This document shows, one piece after another, positions 1 to 5,983 of a stretch of 13,567 bases of DNA (positions are counted from its first letter, which is position 1; each line of letters opens with the position of its first letter). The notes beneath the pieces are model-generated. The model was not told the origin of the DNA, ran no database searches, and saw nothing but the letters and a program-made list of their open reading frames with translations. A program made the position numbers and the translations under genes. Origin of the DNA: UBA1738 sp045658645 (GTDB taxonomy: Bacteria > Bacillota > Clostridia > UBA1381); the NCBI GenBank assembly GCA_045658645.1, contig JAZOVJ010000026.1, positions 1-13,567 of the forward strand. The letters run 5' to 3'.

Positions 1-321
1 TTGTACTATATGTTATTTTTTTAACAATTTCCATGTTGCCCTCGTATTACAGGACAATTATATGTTCAAAAAAACATAAATTTTAACACAAAAAGCCCAA
101 TGGTTTAAGTACACAAAATAAATATGCTTTGCGTCAGCAAACCATCCCATTCTCTTCTCTCTTCTCTTTTATCTCCCATCTGGAAGTAACACTTTTTAGT
201 GAAGAATGAAGATACTAAAGATAAAAAGATATCTATTGTTTTGTCAGGTTTTACGGCTTTAATATATTTGTTTTAATTTTTTATAGACATATTGACCTTT
301 TGTTGAATTCTTTTCTACTTT
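1..321. other. AT-rich intergenic region, no gene seen
   Basis: This stretch lies beyond the terminator of the metabolic operon. I find no open frame with both a plausible start signal and protein-like composition. It contains a pyrimidine-rich tract (about 150-178) and an imperfect inverted repeat at 124-145 (9-base arms with one mismatch, 4-base loop) of unknown meaning. The nearest thing to a gene is a 30-codon minus-strand frame at 58-150, which I do not accept. Confidence 0.6.
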
Positions 322-358
322 ATAACAAAAAGAACGCAAGATTTTTTCTTGCGTTCTT
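322..358 (-). terminator. Intrinsic terminator of the metabolic operon
   Basis: A perfect 11-bp inverted repeat (330-340 pairs with 348-358, arm AAGAACGCAAG) encloses a 7-base loop. Read on the minus strand the stem is followed directly by a T-rich run (TTTGTTATA, continuing the TT at the end of the stem). That is the rho-independent layout for transcription leaving the hydrolase gene at 586-1386. On the plus strand no T tract follows, so the terminator is oriented to the minus strand. Confidence 0.85.
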
Positions 359-414
359 CCTTGTCATTTAACCTCTATGCCATATGCTTCTATGCTTTAT
401 TATAAGTCTAATAT

Positions 415-561
415 TTATTCTTGCAGTCCAATATATTTTCTCAGCTTTTCCACATCTCCATCAAATAAGTATCCGGATATACCTGCTGATTGTGCACCTT
501 TAATAAGCTCTGCCGGCATAAATCCACGATTTGCGAAATACAAAGCATATGTTTGTTTTTT
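415..561 (-). pseudogene. C-terminal remnant, possibly HAD-type hydrolase
   Basis: Between the hydrolase gene and the terminator, a minus-strand frame is open from a stop just upstream of 561 to a TAA at 415-417. Its composition is protein-like, ending in GISGYLFDGDVEKLRKYI and four more residues. The AGI-GYLF-GDVE-L pattern recalls the last strand and helix of HAD-superfamily phosphatases, but this is recognition from memory and is tentative. There is no good start: the only ATG (517-519) would give about 34 residues and lacks a ribosome binding site. An A8 run on the minus strand (556-563) sits at the upstream edge, where the frame breaks. I read it as the tail of a deleted or frame-shifted gene that once closed the operon. 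It could instead be an unrelated small ORF. Confidence 0.35.
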
Positions 562-585
562 TTATTAAAAAAGTCTCCAAATTTA

Positions 586-1386
586 TTAATTTTTTATGGT
601 TTCTTTTTCAATCAGATTATTAAGATTTTCAATGCACCATAGATTGAATTTACACCATTCGTCAGGATTTACGAATGCATCAATTTCACCTTCTGCAACC
701 CTTTTTGCCTTTCCTAAGGTATCATTCTGTTGCATATGATTTCCAAGGAAAATATCAACCTTTTCTTCATTAAGCCTTAGCATTGATTTTTTAAAATCAT
801 CTCTAAGTGAATATGGCAGGTTATATTTATCAAGGAAATCTTTTGTCAGTGTATTAGTTCCCATTCCGCCATGAAGCCCTGCTCTGAATGTTCTTTCTCC
901 ATCTGTAACATCAAAGAAATATGACATTACACCTGGTGTGTGTCCCGGAGTTGCAACAGCTGTTATTTTTGTGTTTCCCAGTTCGATTACATCACCGTCA
1001 TCAATCAAAACATCAGGTTCAAAAGTTTCTGTAAATTCCATACCAAGCTCTTTTGCAAAGGAAAGATCAAGTTTTCCTGTTGCATAGTCCTTATCAGGTC
1101 TTCCCAAAAAGGTCTTTGCTCCGGTTAATTCAACCAACGCTCTTGTTCCGCCAAAATGGTCAATATGACCATGTGTGTGGATTATGAACTTTAAATCATA
1201 AGGATTAAGCCCTAAAAGATGCATATTGTGAATAACAAGATACAACGACTGCTGATACCCTGTATCAAGCATTATAAGACCATCGCCTGTATCAATAATA
1301 TGCGTAGATGCAGGTTCTGTTCCTACAAAATACAAGTTACCCCATATCTTAAATGGTTTTACATACCCCTTCCAAGGTTCTTTCAT
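586..1386 (-). CDS. MBL-fold metallo-hydrolase, subclass-B3-like ligands
   Basis: This encodes a 266-residue protein of the metallo-beta-lactamase fold, probably a cytoplasmic zinc hydrolase. The signature HGHIDH (residues 72-77) supplies the HxHxDH zinc motif. GHTPG (His149) and GNH (His217) give the further ligands, so the six ligands of the B3-type arrangement (H, H, H149; D, H, H217) can all be placed. The usual metal-bridging Asp position reads Leu-His (171-172). No signal peptide is visible; the N-terminus MKEPWKGYVKPFK is soluble, so a secreted antibiotic-inactivating enzyme is unlikely. The start is fixed by GGAGG ten bases upstream. It is the last intact gene of an operon with a hydroxyacid dehydrogenase and an HpcH-type aldolase. 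The natural substrate cannot be told from sequence; a lactone or ester of a sugar acid would fit the context (inference). Confidence 0.85.
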   Translation of the reverse strand: MKEPWKGYVKPFKIWGNLYFVGTEPASTHIIDTGDGLIMLDTGYQQSLYLVIHNMHLLGLNPYDLKFIIHTHGHIDHFGGTRALVELTGAKTFLGRPDKDYATGKLDLSFAKELGMEFTETFEPDVLIDDGDVIELGNTKITAVATPGHTPGVMSYFFDVTDGERTFRAGLHGGMGTNTLTKDFLDKYNLPYSLRDDFKKSMLRLNEEKVDIFLGNHMQQNDTLGKAKRVAEGEIDAFVNPDEWCKFNLWCIENLNNLIEKETIKN

Positions 1387-1404
1387 AGCTGTTATACCTC
1401 CAGA

Positions 1405-1522
1405 TTAAGCCATTTCTTCTTCGCTTAAGGCTATATCAATTGCCGCAACATTTTCACAAACATGCTTTTTGGTAACAGGGCTTGAATTTAAGCTTTGATA
1501 TTTCTTTATCAAGTCCTGTCAT
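1405..1522 (-). pseudogene. Aldo/keto reductase remnant with internal deletion
   Basis: The gap between the dehydrogenase and hydrolase genes holds two overlapping scraps in different frames. One frame, ending at the TAA of 1405-1407, ends ENVAAIDIALSEEEMA, which closely resembles the C-terminal end of bacterial aldo/keto reductases. The other, starting with ATG at 1520-1522, reads MTGLDKEISKLKF, which resembles an aldo/keto reductase N-terminus (the start M..LDK..SKL). A deletion removing the roughly 280 residues between them would leave this pattern, with the frame changing at the junction near 1484. The C-terminal match is the stronger evidence; the N-terminal one could be chance because the same bases also code in the other frame. 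An oxidoreductase would suit a sugar-acid operon. Confidence 0.45.
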
Positions 1523-1530
1523 TTCATATT

Positions 1531-2496
1531 CTATTTCACATCGTTTACTATGTTTGTCGGCTTTCCGTCAAGATATGCTTTAAGGTTATCAAGAGAATAA
1601 TCTATAAGTCTTTGTCTGCATTCAACCGCCGCCCAACTGATATGCGGTGTTATGTAGCAGTTTTTAGCAGACAATAATGGGTTATCCATAGAAATAGGTT
1701 CGTTTCTTACTGTATCAAGACCTGCTGCATAAACCTTGCCGCTGTTTAATGCTTCCGCCAAATCTTCTTCAACAATCAAGGCACCACGGCTGTTATTTAT
1801 AATTATTACGCCGTCCTTCATCTTTGCAATTGTATCTTTATTGATGATGTTCTCTGTTTCAGGGAACAACGGACAATGAAGTGAAATTACATCAGAATTT
1901 GCAAGAAGTGTGTCTAAATCTGTATATTTGCAGTTCTCGTTCTCAAGAGCTTCGTTCTTGTATGAGTCAAATGCTAAAACTTTCATACCAAAAGCCTGGG
2001 CAACCTTAGATGTAATCTGACCTATTCTTCCAAGGCCGACAACTCCTATTGTCTTGTTTTCAAGTTCAATAGGTGAATAATCCCAGAAGCACCAGTCATT
2101 TGCGTCATTTCTTCTTCCTTTTCTTACTTCTGCATCATGGTGACCTATACGGTTTGTAACTTCAAGCAATAGAGCAATCGCATGCTGACCGATTGCCTCT
2201 GTTCCGTATGACGGAACGTTAGAAACAGGGATGCCCAGCTCCCTTGCACCTTCTACATCCACTGTGTTATAGCCTGTTGCTATAGCTGAAATAAACTTCA
2301 CATTAGGACATTTTTCCAAATCTGCCTTTGTTACTACTGTTTTGTTAAGGAATACAATGTCTGCATCACCAATACGCTCTACAACCTGTTCAGGAAGAGT
2401 TCTTGGATATCTTGTAACCTCTCCGTATTTGTCAAATTCGCTCCAGCTTATTTCTCCCGGATTTTCTCTCGGGTGGTCAAGTATTACTATTTTCAT
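1531..2496 (-). CDS. D-2-hydroxyacid dehydrogenase (NAD-dependent)
   Basis: This encodes 321 residues, a typical length for D-isomer-specific 2-hydroxyacid dehydrogenases (D-lactate, hydroxypyruvate/glycerate or phosphoglycerate type). These enzymes interconvert 2-keto acids and D-2-hydroxy acids with NAD(P)H. The Rossmann motif GLGRIG is at 154-159, followed by an acidic residue (Asp177) that favours NAD over NADP. The catalytic trio is visible: Arg237 (NSRG), Glu266 (RNEP) and His285 (TPHISWA). I chose the ATG at 2494-2496 over the in-frame GTG at 2503-2505, because the Shine-Dalgarno AGGTGA covers that GTG and sits six bases before the ATG. Only nine bases separate it from the aldolase gene, whose TAG stop lies partly inside this ribosome binding site. 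The substrate cannot be assigned; glycerate/hydroxypyruvate is one reasonable option. Confidence 0.92.
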   Translation of the reverse strand: MKIVILDHPRENPGEISWSEFDKYGEVTRYPRTLPEQVVERIGDADIVFLNKTVVTKADLEKCPNVKFISAIATGYNTVDVEGARELGIPVSNVPSYGTEAIGQHAIALLLEVTNRIGHHDAEVRKGRRNDANDWCFWDYSPIELENKTIGVVGLGRIGQITSKVAQAFGMKVLAFDSYKNEALENENCKYTDLDTLLANSDVISLHCPLFPETENIINKDTIAKMKDGVIIINNSRGALIVEEDLAEALNSGKVYAAGLDTVRNEPISMDNPLLSAKNCYITPHISWAAVECRQRLIDYSLDNLKAYLDGKPTNIVNDVK

Positions 2497-2501
2497 TTTA
2501 T

Positions 2502-2507
2502 TCACCT
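2502..2507 (-). promoter_or_regulatory. Ribosome binding site fixing the dehydrogenase start
   Basis: AGGTGA on the minus strand lies about six bases before ATG 2496 and overlaps both the upstream TAG stop and the alternative GTG at 2505. This makes the GTG an unlikely start and points to translational coupling with the aldolase gene. Confidence 0.65.
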
Positions 2508-3270
2508 ACTTTATATTTTTTAGTACTTTCATTTCTTCTGTGTATCCACGCATATAAAAATCTTTGTCACTTGATGTCCAAAGAACATTGCAACCCATAT
2601 CACGGTATTTCTGTGCATATACTTCATCATTGCAGTATATACCGCAAGATTTGCCGTATGAATTGCAGATGTCAAATATTTTCTGGATTGATTCTATCAT
2701 AATATCACTGGTGATATCCGCCGGTGTTCCTACCATTACAGATAAATCGTAAGGGCCTATCATTAACGCACTTATGTACTCACCATATTCTTCAAGCATT
2801 TTTGGTAACATTTCAATACCCTTTGGAGATTCAATCTGCGGCATTAAAAATCTTGTCTTGTTAAAATCTGCAAATGCTTCCCCTGCTCTGAACTGACCAT
2901 GTCCACCCATTCCTTTTCTGCCCTCAGGATAGAATAATAATGCATCTACTGCTGTTTTCAATTGTTCCAGACTTTCGGCTCTTGGAATCATTATTCCGTC
3001 AGCTCCCATATCAATTGCTTTTGCAATAAGATGGTATTCTGAATCCTGTGCTCTTACGAATGAAGGTAAGCCCATAAGACGGCACACCTGCAAAAGTTCA
3101 ATTACATTCTGTGTGTCAAACACGCCGTGTTCTGCATCAAAAAGTACAAAATCAAGTTCATCACAGTTCATTTGCTGTAAAATTATAGGACTTTTTATCA
3201 TAAGCATCGTTGTTCCTATAACCTTTTCTCTGTTTTGCAATTTTTCTGCAAGTCTTGTGTATTTATTCAT
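2506..3270 (-). CDS. HpcH/HpaI-family aldolase
   Basis: This encodes 254 residues, the usual size of the HpcH/HpaI (class II, divalent-metal) aldolase family, which cleaves 2-keto-3-deoxy sugar acids or 4-hydroxy-2-ketoacids to pyruvate plus an aldehyde. Family residues are present: His48 in DAEHG (base), Arg73 in FVRAQ (pyruvate binding), and metal ligands Glu147 in PQIES and Asp175 in IGPYDLS. The glycine-rich EGRKGMGG segment (117-123) matches the family's active-site loop. The ATG is preceded by AAAGGAG at ten bases. It is the first gene after the consensus promoter at 3334-3362 and is followed nine bases later by the hydroxyacid dehydrogenase. A joint role in sugar-acid breakdown or aldol/keto-acid interconversion is inferred. 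A specific substrate (2-keto-3-deoxyglucarate, -rhamnonate and so on) cannot be chosen. Confidence 0.9.
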   Translation of the reverse strand: MNKYTRLAEKLQNREKVIGTTMLMIKSPIILQQMNCDELDFVLFDAEHGVFDTQNVIELLQVCRLMGLPSFVRAQDSEYHLIAKAIDMGADGIMIPRAESLEQLKTAVDALLFYPEGRKGMGGHGQFRAGEAFADFNKTRFLMPQIESPKGIEMLPKMLEEYGEYISALMIGPYDLSVMVGTPADITSDIMIESIQKIFDICNSYGKSCGIYCNDEVYAQKYRDMGCNVLWTSSDKDFYMRGYTEEMKVLKNIK

Positions 3271-3298
3271 CTTTTTTCGACTCCTTTTCTTTTCTGTT

Positions 3299-3317
3299 TG
3301 TATTTAATTGCAATACA
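3299..3317. promoter_or_regulatory. Candidate operator (inverted repeat) in 5' leader
   Basis: TGTATT and AATACA form a perfect 6-bp inverted repeat with a 7-base centre. It lies about 10 to 28 bases downstream of the predicted transcription start. This is a common place for a repressor operator that blocks elongation or open-complex formation of a catabolic operon. No regulator gene is in the window, and in AT-rich DNA such repeats also arise by chance. Confidence 0.35.
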
Positions 3318-3333
3318 CTATTATACAAGATAA

Positions 3334-3362
3334 ATTATACCTTATACTACTTGTTTTGTCAA
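3334..3362 (-). promoter_or_regulatory. Consensus sigma-A promoter of the metabolic operon
   Basis: On the minus strand TTGACA (3357-3362) and TATAAT (3334-3339) are separated by exactly 17 bases, a perfect match to the vegetative consensus. Transcription would begin near 3327 and leave a leader of about 57 bases before the aldolase ATG at 3270. Such a strong promoter usually implies control by a repressor; the inverted repeat at 3299-3317 is a candidate site. Confidence 0.9.
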
Positions 3363-3396
3363 TCATTTTTATCCATATCCATCATAATAATCCCCT

Positions 3397-3651
3397 CTAT
3401 CGTTGCCTTTCAACAGCTTTTAGATAGTTGTTATCCTTTTTCTTAAATGAAAATTGAATATCAGTACTTGTATAGATGTTTATCAACATGTAAACAATTG
3501 AAAAAGCTATATTGAAAACACCGAGATTGTAAAGCTTATAGAGAAGAAATTTTCGTTTTGTTTTCTTACTTTCCCGCTCTCCCGTAACTTTATATACAAC
3601 ACCGCCCAAAACCAAGCATATCCTTTCAGTCGGTCAACAAGTCCATTTCTT
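3397..3651 (-). pseudogene. Probable degenerate membrane-protein remnant
   Basis: Downstream of the last EPS gene two adjacent minus-strand frames look protein-like but neither has a proper start. The first (about 3650 to 3580) includes DRLKGYAWFWAVLYIKLRE, with a possible membrane segment. The second is open to a TAG at 3397-3399 and contains LGVFNIAFSIVYMLINIY (another membrane-like stretch) and a lysine-rich tail. A single frame change near 3580 would join them. The only initiator for the second frame is a TTG at 3613-3615 with a poor ribosome binding site. I do not recognise the family. The simplest reading is the C-terminal wreck of a small membrane protein that once followed the GtrB-like gene, but non-coding sequence is also possible. 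Confidence 0.3.
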
Positions 3652-3654
3652 TCC

Positions 3655-4584
3655 TTATTTCACCTTTTCCTTACTCCCGCAAGTTGCAGAAACAATATAT
3701 TTCGGTCTTCCTTTAATTTCTTCATAAATACGGGCAACATAATATCCGATAATACCCAGGCTTATCATCATAATACTTCCTATAAATATCAGGATAATTA
3801 TAACCGTTGTCATACCTTCAATGGCAATACCGCAAATTTTATCTATCAGCGCCCAAACACTGAAAATTGCAGTAATAATAAGCATCATAACGCCAAGCAC
3901 AGTGACGATTTGCATCGGTGCTGTTGAATATGCAGAAATATTTGAAACAGCATATTTCAAAAGACCTAAGGCGGACCATTTTGATTCACCCTCTAATCTT
4001 TCATGAACCTCAAATTCAACCGTTGTTTTGTTAAATCCTACCCAAAAAGAAATTGCTCTGAAGAATCCTTTTCTTTCGGGGATTCTATTTAGTATATCTA
4101 CAACTTTACGGTCAAGCAGTTTGAAGTCAGAAGCGTTTGACATATCAAATCCTACTACTGAACTGATAATTGAATAAAATTTTCTTGCTGCAAAACCATG
4201 CAATTTACTTTCTTTTCCCCGTGATTTTTTTATGCCCTCAACAATTTCATAGCCCTCTTGCCATAGACGATACATATCCACAATTTTCTCAGGAGGATGT
4301 TGAAGGTCGCAATCTATTACTACAACTGCATCGCCTTTGGCGCTTGCAAGCCCTGCTGAGATAGCCGCTTCTTTCCCGAAATTTCTTGAAAAATGTAATC
4401 CAGATATATTTTTTTCTTTATCGGCTAATTTTTTTACTTTTTTATACGTATTATCTGTAGAGCCATCATCAATAAAAATAATTTCATTGTCAATCTGAGC
4501 TTTTTCTAACATCTCCGATATCGTATAATACGCTCTTTCCACGGATAATTCCTCATTATATGCAGGAATAATTACGGACAGCAT
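3655..4584 (-). CDS. GtrB/DPM1-like polyprenyl-phosphate glycosyltransferase
   Basis: This encodes 309 residues of the GT2 family, resembling bactoprenol glucosyltransferases (GtrB/YfdH) and dolichol-phosphate mannose synthases. These move a sugar from a nucleotide donor to undecaprenyl phosphate on the inner membrane face. The N-terminal GT-A domain shows VIIPAYNEE, FIDDGSTD and the DCDLQHPPE metal/nucleotide motif (91-99). ERLEGESKW (195-203) is the conserved RxxGxSK-type segment. Two C-terminal membrane helices (about 224-246 and 259-283) anchor it. It is the last intact gene of the EPS cluster. Its ATG directly abuts the TAA of the EAL gene, with AGGGGGTG as ribosome binding site. In such clusters the product often serves a periplasmic/extracellular side-branch glycosylation needing a GtrA flippase and a GtrC-like transferase. 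Neither is intact here; the remnant just downstream might be one of them. Confidence 0.9.
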   Translation of the reverse strand: MLSVIIPAYNEELSVERAYYTISEMLEKAQIDNEIIFIDDGSTDNTYKKVKKLADKEKNISGLHFSRNFGKEAAISAGLASAKGDAVVVIDCDLQHPPEKIVDMYRLWQEGYEIVEGIKKSRGKESKLHGFAARKFYSIISSVVGFDMSNASDFKLLDRKVVDILNRIPERKGFFRAISFWVGFNKTTVEFEVHERLEGESKWSALGLLKYAVSNISAYSTAPMQIVTVLGVMMLIITAIFSVWALIDKICGIAIEGMTTVIIILIFIGSIMMISLGIIGYYVARIYEEIKGRPKYIVSATCGSKEKVK

Positions 4585-5964
4585 TTAAACACCCCCTGAA
4601 TTTTCAGTAAAAACTTTCTCGAGCTGAGCCACCGGCATAGGTCTGTAATAATAATAACCCTGAAGAAAATCACAGCCTGCTTTTATCGCAGCTTCTTCTT
4701 GCTCTTTTGTTTCGATACCTTCGCATAATGTCTTAAAACCAATATCCCCGGCAGTACGGATAATATTTTTTAAAATAATAAATCCTGTATCTGTAACTGA
4801 ATTGTGTGTTATCGTTTTATCAATCTTTACTACCGAAATATCGAGATTTTGCAAATCTTCAAAGGTTGTATATCCGCTCCCAAAATCATCAAGCAATATA
4901 GATATACCTTTCCCTTTAAGAAGTGACAGATTATCTATCATTTGCTTTCTTGCATCGTTGGTTATGTTTTTATCCTCTAATATTTCAACCGCCAGACACG
5001 AAAAATTCAAATCGTATTTTTGTGCGATGGCTATTATCTTCTCCGCAAACTGTGGTTCGCACAATGTTGATCTCGAAAAATTGATGGTATATTTGTATTG
5101 TTCCCTTTGCTTTTTATCATTTGAAATCCATTTGCAATTTTTTTCAAAAATATAATAATCAAACTTATCATTGATTCCAACAGAAACCACCGCAGATAAA
5201 AAGCTGCCCGGTGTTAATACACCCTCACTTTCTGAATTTAGGCGGGATAGTACTTCCGCACCTATTATTTTCTTTGTTTTTGCATCTAAAACAGGTTGAT
5301 ATTCAAGAAAAAAGCGATTGTTATCAATTTCTTTTTCTATATTATTTTCTATTTTTATCTTTTTTTCAAGTGCCTTTCCGCCAGATATATTCCACTCCGC
5401 GTATGGAACATTTTCATTCTTCGCAAGCAAATATGCCTGTTTGGCACGGCCTATTGCATCATCAAACGATACTTGTGTGCCAAACGCAAAGTATATACCG
5501 ATTCTGACGTCAACAATATTCAGCGCGCCATGTTTCAGGAGACACTTGTTCAGCTCATCAAAACAATTTTCGATTTTTTTTCGTGCAGTTTCGATATCCC
5601 ATTTCGAAAGAACAACAAAGTTTTTTTCTCCATATATAGCAATATTACTGTCATCACTGTTTGAAAAATTTTCTAATAAAACTGTCTTTATTTCAGAAAA
5701 AACATTCAGGGTTTGATGTGCCGAATAAAGACTTCTGAAATTGTCCAGGGAAACTTTAGCATAGAAAACACTCCTGTCTTCGCGTAACTTCCCGGATTTT
5801 TCAAAGATGGTTTCCAATTTACTTATATTTACAAACGTCTTTTCTTCACTGCCGGCAGCAGTTTTTGCTCCTCTTATGGCAAAATAAATACCAATAGTGA
5901 TAAGAACAATAAAGCAAAAAACCAATATGGTTATGATGATGTATGGGTATTCAAATAGTTGCAT
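4585..5964 (-). CDS. Membrane GGDEF(degenerate)-EAL protein, likely c-di-GMP phosphodiesterase
   Basis: This encodes 459 residues: one N-terminal membrane helix (about 8-30), a GGDEF-like domain (about 65-190) and an EAL domain (about 205-455). The GGDEF signature is GEKNF (112-116), so cyclase activity is not expected, and I see no RxxD inhibitory site before it. The EAL domain reads EVL (237-239) but keeps the metal and catalytic residues of the family: Glu237, Asn295 (INFS), Glu327 (VEILE), Asp359-Asp360 (DDFGSGY), Lys380 (KID), Glu415/Glu418 (EGIE) and Gln435 (QGYY). Hydrolysis of c-di-GMP to pGpG is therefore plausible. I use the ATG at 5964 because AGGAGCT lies nine bases upstream; the longer frame to 6018 would overlap the preceding gene by 35 bases without a good site. 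Its position inside an EPS operon suggests local control of polymer production. Confidence 0.9.
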   Translation of the reverse strand: MQLFEYPYIIITILVFCFIVLITIGIYFAIRGAKTAAGSEEKTFVNISKLETIFEKSGKLREDRSVFYAKVSLDNFRSLYSAHQTLNVFSEIKTVLLENFSNSDDSNIAIYGEKNFVVLSKWDIETARKKIENCFDELNKCLLKHGALNIVDVRIGIYFAFGTQVSFDDAIGRAKQAYLLAKNENVPYAEWNISGGKALEKKIKIENNIEKEIDNNRFFLEYQPVLDAKTKKIIGAEVLSRLNSESEGVLTPGSFLSAVVSVGINDKFDYYIFEKNCKWISNDKKQREQYKYTINFSRSTLCEPQFAEKIIAIAQKYDLNFSCLAVEILEDKNITNDARKQMIDNLSLLKGKGISILLDDFGSGYTTFEDLQNLDISVVKIDKTITHNSVTDTGFIILKNIIRTAGDIGFKTLCEGIETKEQEEAAIKAGCDFLQGYYYYRPMPVAQLEKVFTENSGGV

Positions 5965-5970
5965 ACTTAT

Positions 5971-5977
5971 AGCTCCT
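5971..5977 (-). promoter_or_regulatory. Ribosome binding site fixing the EAL-gene start
   Basis: AGGAGCT on the minus strand ends seven bases before ATG 5964. It sits in the 19-base gap after the upstream glycosyltransferase stop and supports the shorter start. Confidence 0.75.
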
Positions 5978-5983
5978 ATACTT

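Noticed and set aside
124..145. Imperfect inverted repeat as a second terminator
   Set aside because: The stem has only five continuous pairs next to the loop, a mismatch beyond, and a weak T tract. It is too weak to call.
58..150. Minus-strand 30-codon frame starting after a purine-rich stretch
   Set aside because: The purines form a long GA tract rather than a spaced Shine-Dalgarno, and the peptide is unlike any family I know. It lies beyond the terminator.
377..568. Plus-strand 63-codon frame
   Set aside because: Low-complexity composition, no ribosome binding site, and it overlaps a more protein-like minus-strand frame.
3359..3385. Minus-strand mini-ORF of eight codons (MMDMDKND) with AGGGG upstream
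   Set aside because: Its stop lies in the -35 box of the next promoter, and the peptide is too short to support as a gene. It may be the stump of a lost gene.
4802..5716. Plus-strand open frames of 98 to 132 codons opposite the EAL gene
   Set aside because: They are antisense to a gene with clear domains, have skewed Phe/Ser/Leu/Cys composition typical of opposite-strand AT-rich frames, and have no ribosome binding sites.
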